The notes below the pieces were generated by a model, which was not told the DNA's origin, searched no databases, and saw nothing but the letters and a program-made list of their open reading frames with translations. A stretch of 64,000 nt of DNA from Mytilinidion resinicola (taxonomy: Eukaryota; Ascomycota; Dothideomycetes; Mytilinidiales; Mytilinidiaceae). The stretch covers positions 26,504 through 90,503 of the forward strand of contig NW_022985475.1 of the NCBI RefSeq assembly GCF_010093595.1, read 5' to 3'. Both the position numbers and the translations under genes were made by a program. Below are positions 34,910 through 45,457 of this stretch, one piece after another (the first letter of the stretch is position 1; each line of letters starts with the position of its first letter).

Positions 34910-34994
34910 GCGAATCGTTTTCACAGCCGCGTGGGGGCTGGTGCGGCGCCGAGTGGCTTTGTGGTGGCTGTGGGGGACACGTGAAACGATTCGC
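34910..34994. repeat. 85-bp hairpin in the intergenic region
   Basis: GCGAATCGTTTTCAC at 34,910-34,924 pairs with GTGAAACGATTCGC at 34,981-34,994 (one base indel). The inner flanks CACAGCC/GGCTGTG pair as well. It is MITE-like in form but the ends differ from the other MITEs in the window. It lies between two divergent genes, ~550 bases before the SDR. Confidence 0.7.
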
Positions 34995-35545
34995 GCAGCA
35001 GCTTCATGCGCGAGTCCTCACAACCACATCTTTGGGAACTTCGACTTTCATGTGCGACTCTTACCGACGAAAATGGAGATTGAGTAGCGCTTAAGAAAAA
35101 TGCCTTGCCGGCGAATTCACCGCGCTGGGATGACGGTACCCAGCTGACGCCGTGAAGCATCACAACGGATTGAACGGCGCGAATTGATTCAATATCATAC
35201 CTTCGACTGCTCGAAGTATAGCTTGATCATTGCGACTTTGTAGATTATCTGTATACTCTAGCAATGTTCCAGTGCCTTATCACAGATCCGTGTACACTCG
35301 TTTGCAAAAATCTGAAGTGCTTCCACCTTCATACTCCACGACCACAATTCGCGTCTCTCGCGCATCAACAGAAATGCTTGGGTGCACTTCGTATACGACA
35401 CGGAACTATAATATGATGAGGGCTCTTGTCATGGAATGGTCCCTTAATTTATGACGTTCCGTACCTCGTTGACGTCAGGATGTGAACACCGAACCCTCAA
35501 ATCTACACTTGCCCTTTCTCCGCATTCGAAGCTATATAGAACACC

Positions 35546-36527
35546 ATGTCACGCTTCATCGCTCGCCTTTCTCTTTCTCTTCATGTTCCGTTTCCTAGGT
35601 CTACCATTCTTCAAAACGCCATTTATCAGTACCAAAACCTCATCGCCGTCGTGACGGGCGGTGGCACAAGCATTGGCCTCATGATTACCCAGGCTCTCAT
35701 TGCCAACGGCGCGAAGGTCTACACCACGTCTCGCCGCGGCGACGTCCTCAAGCAATCCGACAAGCAGCACGACTCCGGCCCCAGCCAGACTATTCCCGTG
35801 ACCAGCGACGTCAGCGACAAAGAGGACGTTCTTGGTCTTGTCGAAGAAATTTCGAAGAAAGAGCCCGACGGCATCCAACTCCTCGTCAACAACGCCGGCA
35901 TAGCACGTGATCAAAACACTTAACTCTTGAAGCGGGTGAACCAGACATGTCTTCCCCCACGGCGATTTCAGAGCATTTCTTGAAGTCTACCGCAGAATCT
36001 TGGGAGGATACATTCCGTACTAACACGACCGCCATCTTCTACACATCCATGGCCTTCCTCCCGCTCCTCACCAAGGGCGGCAAGAAAACTCCCGGCTATA
36101 CCAGCAGCGTTATCAACGTGACTTCTATCTCTGGCGCCATGAAGGGTAGCAGCGGCGGGCAATTCGCGTACGGGACCAGCAAAGCGGGCGCCACTCATTT
36201 GAGCCGGATGCTAGCAGTTACGTTCGCGAAGACGCGTGTGAGAGTGAATGTGATTGCACCGGGCTTGTTTCCGAGTGAGATGACGACGGGGGAGTCTGAG
36301 GAGGATAATAAAAGTGTGATCGACAAGAAGTTGAGTAACCCCGCAGGGAGGCCGGGGAGGGATACGGGTATGGCGGCAACGGTGTTGATGTTGGCGGGCA
36401 AGGGAGGCGTTTTCTACAATGAGCAGATTATGTACCCGGATGGAGGTGAGTTTTTGATGAAATTGTTGTGGGGAGCGTGGGCTAATTGTGAGCAGGGAGT
36501 ATGTTGGTGCAGCCGGCGTCAAATTGA
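35546..36527 (+). pseudogene. Short-chain dehydrogenase/reductase with one frameshift
   Basis: Classical SDR features are present: VVTGGGTSIGLMITQALIAN (Rossmann glycine motif) with an N-terminal extension, LLVNNAGIARD (NNAG), INVTSISG (catalytic Ser), FAYGTSKAGATHLS (YxxxK) and VNVIAPGLFPSEM. A 50-nt intron (36446-36495) precedes the last exon, ending SMLVQPASN and stop. Between GIARDQNT and LEAGEPDMSSP (about 35,905-35,940) the frame shifts by one base and no intron of credible length fits; the AAAA run at 35,912-35,915 is the obvious site. Everything else is intact, so this is either a very recent null allele or a one-base sequence error. Family resemblance is to fungal RhlG-like 3-oxoacyl reductases; substrate unknown. 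Confidence 0.8.
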
Positions 36528-36552
36528 AGCACAAAACATGGGTTGTATGTGT

Positions 36553-36835
36553 TCTGAGGTACTACAGTGCCTTGCCGTAAATATCCGTACACCTCCCTAC
36601 CATTGTCCATGGGGCTTCAACGTACTAATAGAACCTGGGGGCAGCAGATACACTTCCAATCTGCGTACACCCTGTTGACGCTGTCCGGGGTAGCCTTACG
36701 AGTTTACTAATTGTCCAAAATGTGGAAGTTCTCTTCTTTTCCGAAAGCTGAAAATACTATGAAGCTCCTTGTGCGGCGATAAACGAGTGTAAAGATTTCT
36801 ATAACGAAGCATTGTAGCGCAAGTACTGCTACAAC
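36553..36835. mobile_element. 280-bp repeat, copy A, containing a MITE
   Basis: This aligns over its length with 41,965-42,245 (shared blocks include AGTGCCTT, TCCATGGGGCTTCAACGTACT-like, GGGGTAGCCT.ACGAG, TAAACGAGTGTA). Its distal half has inverted ends: GCGTACACCCTGTTGACGCT (36,682) and, from the other strand, CTTTACACTCGTTTATCGCC (about 36,800). It begins 26 bases after the SDR stop. Confidence 0.7.
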
Positions 36836-36909
36836 ATCTTCCATCTCATGTAAATCTTTCAAAATTGCAGAAAGTCTTCTCCACCACTTATAAGCCCATT
36901 CGGCGTTTC

Positions 36910-39044
36910 TCAGACCGTCATAAACCAGTACCTCGTCGCCACATCCCACTCCATCAGCACCTCCGCCTCCATCTCTCTAACTTCTACCACGCACTGTCGC
37001 GCGAGGTCCAACTCCCATGCGCCGGGCATAATACTCGGTGCCACCATCGCACATAAATACCTACGCTCTCCTTCTCCTTTCATTCCCTTGACTTCCTTTC
37101 CGTAGTAGTCTTTGACCTTCGTCTCGACAGCCCAATCGGGGCACAAAATGGTAGCAATATTAGTGTCAAGGCCTGTGGGATGAGAAGGATTGTAGCGGAC
37201 AAACATCCCAGGACGGATGCGGGTTGCGAAAGGTGTTAATGGTTCAGCTTGAGCGGTCAATCCAGGAATGGGCGTAGAGGAGGCCTGAGCGGCTTGGGAG
37301 TCTATATGCAAACGCCACAGTTTGCTGTAAAAGGCGAGCGCTTGCTCGCTGCTGACTCCAGGCGTCTTTTGGCAACGGGAGATGAAAAGGGATTGCGGCA
37401 GGCGGACGAGCTGGGCGCCTGTCTCCGTAGGGGAGAGGAGAGAAGCAGAGATGGGGGGTGTGCCGGACTATCACTCTAGCTGTCAGTCTTGCCTCCATCC
37501 TTCAAACACATTCGACCACGGGAATACTTACACTACTCTCAATCCACCCCCTCACCCTCTCATTCCCCCAAGTCGCAGGCTCCCCCTCTTTCTCCACAAC
37601 ACCCCTCCCTTTCGGCACCGCCACACGCAACAACTCCGCATACCTGAGCGTATTCTTACTCGGCCCCGCATCCGCCGCATTCGGACTCACGCACACCACT
37701 ACCGCCGTCTTACACGCCCTCGACCCCGCAGGATCAAAGACATGCTTCAGCGTCTTCGTGAGCGCCGACGCGCGGAAGGGGATATACGGCGCCTTCCCCC
37801 CTCTATTCCCAGTTGACACATCCAGCTGCGCGCGCCCCCGAATGCAGTCTTTCAAAATCGACAAACTCGTATTGATCTCGCGCGTTTCCTTCATGCGGTC
37901 AGCGGAGTGATCTGCGATATCCCGCGCCGCCTCGCTGCCGGCGAGGTCGACGAGGAAGAGGAGCCCGTCGTCGGCGGCAGGGATGGCGGGGTTGGCGATG
38001 CGGATGCGGCAGACGGCGTGGGTGCGGGAGGAGGCCGAGTTGCGGTCCGTAGTCGCTGTTTTGCGGAAGGCGGAGGCGCGGTCGATGAGGGAGAGGAGGG
38101 CGGCGGTGGTGGCGGGGGTGTGTTCGGTAGCGCCGACGAGTTGGGTGGCGCCGAAGGAGTCTTCGAGGATGGAGATGCGTTTGTGAGAATTGAGGAGGTC
38201 TGGGTGGGTGTTAGTAGGTAGGGATTGTGGAAAGGTATGCGTGTTTTGATGCTGAAATGCTTCGCTGTGGACCTGTGTACTTCTACCGGCCGCTGTCTGG
38301 GGTAGCCTGAGGATCTTACTGATTAACTCAAGATGATGGACCCCAGGCTTCCGAAAATGCATGGAAGGGCTTCAAGCGGTGGCAAACAAGAGTACACAGA
38401 TATACGACCCAGTAGTATATGAGGGAAAGGGGAATTTAGAATTATGTCGAAAGGACACTTACCGAAAGCAACATTTCCGGCGAGCTCGAAGACGGACACG
38501 TGTACATCCCTCTCTCCCTCCATACGACCTCCCATCAGCTGCTCGGCTACTAACCTCTCGATCGCCGTCACCGTGAAGGTCTTACCAGACCCGGTCTACC
38601 CATACGCAAACAGCGTGCCGACGCCGCCACCCCACGCCCAAGGGACCAAGGGCTCAATCAGCTCCTTGTAAACGTCCTCAGTGGTGTCATCAGGGCCGAA
38701 AACACGGTCGACTGTGTAGCTAGATGACTAATGCCCACTTAGTGCTTCTGTGCGTTTTCCACTTGGATATATATATAGAAGATAATGGTTACATTCAGAC
38801 TGGGTTGTCCTCGGACGCCTTTTCGCAGCTCATGTACATCTGCAATATCTGAAGCACTTTCGGAGCGTGGATACACGCCCGCAACTAGTACTTCGGCCGC
38901 TTCATCGGGCAGGATTGGACGGATGCGAGCACCGATTTTGGTGTCTGGGTTCGGTATAGCAGATTCAGACTTTCGGGCGGGAGGGGTGTATGCTGCAACT
39001 AGAGAGCGGTAGCGGTCCATGTTTTGGGAGAGGAATTGGTCCAT
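36910..39044 (-). pseudogene. Kinesin motor protein with a stop codon in the P-loop
   Basis: Four exons, 39044-38793, 38727-38463, 38199-37532 and 37467-36910, join in frame over 581 codons. Motor signatures are LFAYG-stop-TGSGKT (P-loop), NSASSRTHAV (switch I), FLVDLAGSE (switch II) and ASALTKTLKHVFD. The neck/tail region (about 390-580) has no clear coiled coil. The only lesion is a TAG at 38,596-38,598 (codon 128), exactly where every kinesin has Gln (GQTGSGKT). CAG to TAG is a C-to-T change in CpA context, as RIP makes. Intron 2 (263 nt) carries a MITE. The motif order and VPWAWGGGVGTLFAYG resemble fungal kinesin-13/KIF2-like proteins. A re-initiated product would lack the start of the motor. 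A base-call error at this one site must be excluded. Confidence 0.85.
38274..38400. mobile_element. MITE inside intron 2 of the kinesin gene
   Basis: Left TGTGTACTTCTACCGGCCGC (38,274) and, read from the right, TGTGTACTCTTGTTTGCCAC (ending 38,400) are imperfect inverted ends. Length is 127 bp. The left interior GCTGTCTGGGGTAGCCT is shared with the repeats at 36.7 and 42.1 kb. The host splice sites lie 62-75 nt outside. Confidence 0.75.
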
Positions 39045-40010
39045 TATGGCTGAGAGATGATGATTCGAATCGATGAAACAACAACAACGGGAAAGTCTCT
39101 CAAGGAAAGTAGGTGACAAGTTGAAAGAATCTTGGGAGCTGCGGTAGTCGAGATTTTGTATTAGAATGGTTCACGGATTTAGGTTTCGAGAGGCAACAGG
39201 CAACAGTTTTCATCAGGACTAAGTCGCGCTGCCAAGAAGCCTTTTCGGTTCGAATACGATGGCGCCGAGGAATTAGACTTCGATTTGAAGAGGGACCAAT
39301 AGAGCAACCTTTTCGACACAAAAATGCGAAGGAAGACCGACTCGCAGCTTATCATTTATCGGGGGTTGGGAGCTCTTACCATTTGGGAGCGTGCTAAGTT
39401 TATTCACGGTACGGAGAAGAACCTCAACAAAATAACTTACTGTAGTTTTAATAATTCAAAATAACGAGAAAACATGTCAGTAATGTGCCTTCAAAATAGA
39501 GACCTCAGAAGTCATGTGACTGAATGTGGCTGCAGCTGTGGCTGTGCATTGTGGTCCGAGCGCTCGCGAACCTCATCTTCCAGCTTCAGCCTTCTCAGGT
39601 TCCGAATCAACTCGATCTATTTCACCGTAGAGAGAGAAAGAGAGGGAGAAAAGAGTGCTGTGTCTGTAGCAGTCTTGTAGGTACACATTTCTGTTCTCCA
39701 GGGAAGAGATTCGTGAGATCTAACGCGCCGTTAGAGGCCCTTCTATAGCTTGGAGTATCTTCCTTGTTATTCAGCCTGTTGCCTGGAGATTTATGTTTCT
39801 CTCCATAGCCTTCACAGCTTGCCGAACACTGAGCCAAAAGGGCTAGGATAGTGGGGTAGGGTTTCCCATCCGGCCTGTTCTCGCACTTCCTCCCTCACAC
39901 CAAATTCACGACCCTCTGCCTTCTCCGCGTATATCAAACTGCTTCTACTCCATCCAAATTTCTCTAATCAGCGTGGTCTTCTATTTCTCCTCTTTGCCAG
40001 AAATCCAATC
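39045..40010. other. Intergenic, nothing recognised
   Basis: About 1 kb between the divergent kinesin and HET relics. Only short frames; no repeat or RNA gene that I can identify. Pyrimidine-rich sequence just before 40,011 looks like an ordinary fungal promoter. Confidence 0.5.
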
Positions 40011-41937
40011 ATGGAATTCTATCGCTATCGACCCTTGAAGTACGACGGATCCATACGCCTCGTAGCAATCCGTCCCGGAGCACGTGACACATCTTCAGTC
40101 TACTGCAATGCCATCCCCTAGCGTCTGTCAGACCCATCGCTGAGTTAAGAAGCACTCTCCTACACTTGAGGCGACCAGTCCGACCGAGTGGAAATCTTCT
40201 GTGGAAAACATGCCGCTATGCTGAGTGTCACGAGGAACTGCTACAACGCCCTTCGTCTATTGAATTCCACCCGATTCATATGGATCGATGCTATCTTACT
40301 AAACTACCTATCGCAGCCGCGCTGAGGCCCGAACGGAGGGGTAAACCTTGGCGTGGCCCTGCGCTGCGCTCCGGGACGCCAAGGTACCCCTCCGCGGGCC
40401 GAAAGCCGGCGAGAATAAGCAAACACAAAAAATTGCCCCTTGCCGAGCTCCAGCGAGGCAAGAATGAATCCAAAAGACACCAACTACCCATCGCAGCCGA
40501 GCCCCAGCGAGGCGAGAATGAATGCAACAGGCACTAACTACTTATCGGTGATATTGCACCATTAGATAAACTAGTCGCGTGCATATTCGGATATTTTCAC
40601 AATCGCGTAACTTACTCGCAGGCACCCTCGGTCTTTTATATGAAACGGAAGTTATCCGGTGTAGGCACTCGCGCACGTTTGTGGGGACTTCTCGCCGAAA
40701 CCTACAACTGTATCGCTACTGATCCCAGAAACCGGATAATCGCGTTAGTGAACCTAATCCCGTCAGGCCGGGAAGAGTTGGCGTCGCTGGTTGGATTACA
40801 CTCGAAGCACGGAGGATATCTTCCGCGAAACGGCACTCTTTCTCTTGCCAACCGTAGGACTGTCATTACTACTGGCATGTCGAAATTCTCATACGCTAAA
40901 CCTGCCGTCCGGGGTTCCAGACTGGTCATATAATCTTGACCCGCATGCCTACTGGTCCGCGAAACATGAGAATCCCCGCAGTAGTTCCGATGACTTCGTA
41001 AGTTCCGATGACGTCAACAATGAGCTTGAGCCCGACTTTTCGGAGACTACATCGGAATCCATACATCCTCCTGTCCAATGTGTCATCAACATGTCTGATA
41101 GTTAACGAGATTCTCCCTGAATTTGTCGTAGAACCTACTCCGAATTTCGGCGTTAAAAGCGAAATGCCAAGACCAGAAACATATAATATACGCGGTATGG
41201 ACTGCCATTTGTCAAATTGCAGCATAACGCATGAAGTACTCTGCGTGAAGGGCATTCGGTACTCCTTAGTCGATACTATTGGGGCCGTGTTTGAGTTTCA
41301 ATGCGTCGACGATGTCCGGGGCGCGTTGAATGGGCTTGCATATTATCTCTATGGCGCCGATAGCCCTTTCGAAGGTATCGTTGATGCCCAGTGGGACACA
41401 CATTTCCCCGAAAAGATAAGTGCTGGTGGGTGTCAGAATCTTCCTCTATGTCTCGTACCTTTCGTGCTGAAACTTGTATCATTGAAACTTTCAGTTTTGA
41501 AAACAGATATGGACACGAAAAAAGCTGTGATTTTCCTAAGTCGTGGCCGTGGATATTATGCCGTAAGCATGCACATCACGAGTTGTGCGCTCACAGAGGT
41601 TTTGATAGTATTCTAGGAAGACGACCTATCCCAGGGGGTTTTCAATAGAGACACCCTGTCCGGAATTAGAGAGCGCCTACAAAGCTCCCGGATATTTGTC
41701 GATGTCAAGGGCAATCTTGGCATAGGCTCGAATGCATCTCAACAAGGAGATGTTGTATGTGTATTACGAGGTGCTACGGCACCTTGCATCCTTCGACCGC
41801 GACACGGAGACGGCTGGACCCTCATCAGCGGAGACTGTTACATGGATGGGGAGCTCGGCTCTGATAAGAATACGTATCTTCTGTCCAATATTGTGGACCC
41901 GTACCCGGACCAAGAAGAGGAGTTCCTTATATGGTGA
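40011..41937 (+). pseudogene. HET-domain (heterokaryon incompatibility) gene, heavily broken
   Basis: The start (ATG 40,011) reads MEFYRYRPLKYDGSIRLVAI, then the HET block EALSYT-stop-GDQ with FIWIDAI. Premature stops are TAG 40,119, TAA 40,146 and TGA 40,167; the last replaces the Trp of the invariant SYTWG and is a G-to-A change in TpG context. A ~250-bp GC-rich insertion (40,299-40,547) replaces the middle of the domain. Sequence resumes with NCIATDPRNRIIALV (ATDPRDR-like), then a one-base frameshift near 40,785, then DYTRSTEDIFRETALFLLP. The C-terminal block CVLRGATAPCILRPR, SGDCYMDGEL and the stop at 41,937 survive. HET proteins trigger cell death on fusion of unlike strains; this copy cannot act. 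Confidence 0.85.
40299..40547. mobile_element. GC-rich hairpin insertion in the HET pseudogene
   Basis: It is bounded by direct repeats AACTACCTATCG (left) and AACTACTTATCG (right), with a third copy, AACTACCCATCG, at about 40,480. It contains a strong hairpin: GGAGGGGTAAACCTTGGCGT (40,334-40,353) pairs with ACGCCAAGGTACCCCTCC (40,375-40,392). It also holds a repeated segment, CCAGCGAGGCAAGAATGAAT, at about 40,449 and 40,502. The composition is unlike the host gene. GC-rich hairpin inserts of this form are known from fungal mitochondrial DNA; origin here is unproven. Confidence 0.65.
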
Positions 41938-41964
41938 AGGGTTCCAGTATCCACACCCAGACGA

Positions 41965-42245
41965 AAGCCTCGTTACAGTGCCTTACCAAAGATATCCGTA
42001 CTCTTTCATGCGACTGTCTGTGGGGCTCCAACGTACTGACAGAAACCGACAGAAACCAGGGGCAACGGATTGTCGCTGTCTGGGGTAGCCTCACGAGGTT
42101 ACTTAGGGGTTACTAGTTGTCCAAGGTGCCGAGCTTCTCTCTTACTGGGGATTCTGAAAATGATATGAAGCTCCTCACGCAGCGGTAAACGAGTGTATGG
42201 ATTCCTATGATGAGGCATTGTACGGTGAACCCCTATGAAGACATG
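41965..42245. mobile_element. 280-bp repeat, copy B
   Basis: Homologous to 36,553-36,835. It retains the right end, CTCACGCAGCGGTAAACGAGTGTA (around 42,172-42,195), and the GTCTGGGGTAGCCTCACGAG block; the left inverted end is eroded. It begins 28 bases after the HET stop, mirroring copy A's position behind the SDR. Confidence 0.7.
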
Positions 42246-42440
42246 TCGGTTTTGCCAATTTCATTATTCGCGGGGCGCACTGGTTTGTACACGTAACGCA
42301 CGTACTTGATATCTTCGGGGCATAATTTGTTTAAGACCATTTCCATGGCCAGAAGGGTGCTTGTGAGAGGGCCAAGCTTGATTTACTATCCCAGGATGGA
42401 GAAACACACTCGCTACTAAACTGCTTTCTTCCTTCTTTCT

Positions 42441-42960
42441 TCACCACGGATAGACACCATCATGATGGACCAAAAGTCCTACATCCGCATCTCGCTTCCC
42501 GTCCACAATGCTCAGAACAAGCTCCCCCGAAACCTCCGGATCCCCAGCTTTACCCCACCCACTCCTCGCCTCCTCATCGGTCCCACGCAGATTCGACTTC
42601 ACGAACCCTGGGCTCATCGCAAACACCTTCAGCCCCTGTGGACCATAATCTCGTCTCCGGTATCGCAAGCATATTCAACACCGCTTTACTGATTTGATAA
42701 GCATCTCCGTTCCGAATGCCGGCATGGCCCGCGGGCTTCTCGGCCGCATTCCGCGTCAACGTTCGCTCGCCACTGCTCATAAAGATCGAGTATGGATTCG
42801 GAGACCTCAGGAGCAATGGTCTGAATGCTGCAGCAACCAACGTCGGCCCCATCACAGCTGCCGCGTTGCGTCCTGGAGGATACTTCCAGCGAATCTGTCA
42901 GTTCCTTGAGTCTCCCCCTAACATCATTGTCCCAGCCCAAACCCGCCGCCAACTCGCCAG
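42441..42960 (-). pseudogene. SDR relic, 5'-truncated and frameshifted
   Basis: The minus strand reads NAAAVMGPTLVAAAFRPLLL, then SPNPYSIFMSSGERTLTRNA (catalytic Ser region) and NGDAYQISKAVLNMLAI (YxxxK). A one-base frameshift follows, at about 42,660-42,675. It resumes DYGPQGLKVFAMSPGFVKSN and ends LLVHHDGVYPW and stop. The N-terminal Rossmann half with the glycine motif is missing. It is distinct in sequence from the SDR at 35.5 kb. It is dead as an enzyme. Confidence 0.75.
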
Positions 42961-43029
42961 CATCGGAAAGCCTGAGCCTACAAGTCTATTTCGCGGTTGA
43001 TGTCGATATTCGGCTGTACGACCAAGACG

Positions 43030-43640
43030 CAGCCATACGCCCAAAAGACAGATGCTGCCTAGGGAAACCATGGCGATACATTCTGCTCGCCCTGCTGTTG
43101 GCCGCCATCGGGCTTGTTGCTGGAATTCCCGGCTTCTTGAAAATCACACATGGAGCGGCGGACAAGTATCACTATGCTAATCTAAGCTCTTTGGCATAAA
43201 TGTAAGCTCAAGGTTCTTTTGTTTGGGTTCTGATATCTAACTTGCAAGTTTAGGCTTTTGCTCGGCCGGATGCTCCCTTCAAGACCTCTTTCACCATCGA
43301 CGGCCGGGTGGCGGGATTTGCGGTTGGGGGTGAGGCGGACCTGGTCGACCTTGATATTGGTAATCCTGGAGGACCTTCATACCTAGACATTCTCCACACA
43401 ATCAACAGTTATTCTTACCCGCCTATTCAAGAAATATTCTCCATTCATTTCGTGACTGTTCGAACTATTGGCGGCCGTGGGTGCGAATTTGAGGAGAGAA
43501 CGGAGATAAGCGACGAGCGAGATGCCCTACCTGGAGTTATCACGAGGTCTGGGTATAGTAGTACTCGCTTCCATGTGGAGTTCAAAGTCTATATTTTCCA
43601 ATTCATCAATCATGTTCCTACTTTTTGCCCCAAACACTGC
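43030..43640 (+). CDS. Possible membrane protein fragment, unrecognised
   Basis: The plus strand has KPWRYILLALLLAAIGLVAG (one membrane helix) at about 43,065-43,125, followed by KYHYANLSSLA and a TAA at 43,197. A credible intron (GTAAGC at 43,202 to TTTAG at 43,255) leads to a second open stretch, FARPDAPFKTSFTIDGRVAG with ADLVDLDIGNPGGPSYLDIL. The TAA just before the donor would have to be a mutated CAA. No start codon is convincing because the 5' side overlaps the SDR relic. Probably a decayed gene. Confidence 0.25.
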
Positions 43641-43649
43641 GTCGTGATA

Positions 43650-45400
43650 CGTCAGTATACACTCTTTTACCACCGTCAGAAGTCCTCCAACATGCTTCCA
43701 AAAAGCTCTACCTTACACCCAGCGCTGTTATCTCATGTGCAACGCTTTCTCACATGCCCTTCTTATTCTTAAGTAAAAAACCCTTCCCACTCTCATTCTC
43801 GCTTCTCTAGAAACTAGGACTTCATCCTCGAGGTGCAAAAGGACCGACCCATCCTCTCCCTGTGGAAGATCATAAACTCTGCCACTCCCACTTGCTAGAT
43901 GAGACTGGGATTGGAGGTTGTGAATCAACATTTTATTCCGCCCCCAATAATGGAGTGGTTGCTGGGCGAGGGGAAGGGATCAGAACTAGACTGGGAACCG
44001 GATGATGGGAGTGGCGAGTGTTTTTTGTATGTGATGATGGTGGTTAGTATGAGGCTGAGGAAAAACAGAGTTGCAGCTTCTCGAGGTACTGATGTGGAGC
44101 TTCATCTTTTGAAAATGGGGGTGTAGGTAATATGTTCCTGTTGAACTCCACTATCAGACACCTCGGTGATGCACTCTCGCTTTCCCACCCACGACCGGAT
44201 TCTTAAGATGCTACTTTTGATCCAACACTCCAACATGCAAAGATCTCGGAGTGAAATTCTCATCTACCGTCGCTACCGCACTAGCTTCGTCAACGAGAGC
44301 CTATAATGCTTTTGATGCGCCGGATTTCCAACCACTACGCTGGTGCCATATAGTCTTTCGCTTCATTTTTGATGATCCTGATCTCCCGCGTTGCTCGAGA
44401 AGAAAACCTGGGGAAGATTTTATACTCCTAGTGACAAATGGAAAGTGAGTCCCCAGCTCCTGGCGCTCACGTGTCTCAAGTGCCCCTCAATTCGATTCAT
44501 CTCTCTTCCGGCTATAAAAGGTAGCTCCTACCTTGGTACCTTCTTGAGAAGCAAGAAAAGTTGAACACGTATTGAAGTCCCCACAAGGAACCCTCGAATG
44601 TTGAACTACATTGATCACATCGTTCCATGTGGAGCGGAGGGGAGGTGGCAATCAATCTCCTTGAAATGCGCGCACGATGGAGTCAGGATTGGTGGGGTTT
44701 AAAACTGGCGTGGGGCAGCTGACGCGGAGAAAATGGCCCACGAATTCACCTTAGGGAGTTTGCGGGGGGAGGTAGGTGCATTTGGGAGGTAGTGGTACTG
44801 ATTAGTATCGGCTTTTGGTGCTGAGGCCATCGCGGGGAGAATGAGCAGCGGATTTTACGTTCGCGATGTTGAGATGGGGCGATGGGTGGAGATGCGGGAG
44901 ATCAATTGATGACCTAGATCTTTCCAATGATTCTGGAAGGCAATGGTGAGGGTTACAAGTATTGGCGGATTGTGGACCGAAGGTCGGAAGCTCGTGATAG
45001 TATCGACCAGATAAGAACCAAGATGTCCGGGGGGGGGAAAGGATGAGACAAGCGGGCTGTTGGAATCGGTATAGAGGTCTATTAAAAGGAATTATGAGCT
45101 CTTGAGCTAGATTACAGGATTATTGGTATACCGATTCGTCCTCCTTAGGTCCAATTAAACCTCCACATGCCATCATCCCACATCCCAATTTACCTTATAG
45201 CCCACAGTACCAGGACATATATTTGCGTACACTCTGTGGCTGCTGCGTGGGGTATCCTCACCTACTACGTAGAATCTGAAGCAAACATGCTAACGTCCGC
45301 ACTGTCTAGTGAGAGATGACGTCGTTTCAGGTGGCCTGGTGGACTTTCAGGTCGTCTAAAGCAGCTTGATCCAGATTTGACAGTACGGGTTGAAGAACGT
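43650..45400. other. Gene-free, decayed repeats
   Basis: MITE-type left ends occur at 43,650 (GTATACACTCTTTTACCACC) and 45,225 (GCGTACACTCTGTGGCTGCT) without clear partners. A paired-box/TATA module lies at 44,468-44,520. At 44,251 a signal-peptide-like frame (KFSSTVATALASS) begins with GTG and runs only 65 codons. The sequence around 44.4-44.8 kb weakly resembles 25.2-25.5 kb. Confidence 0.4.
44468..44520 (+). promoter_or_regulatory. CACGTG/CAAGTG pair plus TATA
   Basis: CACGTG at 44,468-44,473 and CAAGTG at 44,477-44,482 (three apart, the second one base off), then TATAAAAG at 44,513-44,520. No recognisable gene follows. Confidence 0.4.
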
Positions 45401-45457
45401 CAGACAATGGCTAACATGTGTGCGCGAACTTCCGTCGTGGCATTACACACCGCAAGC

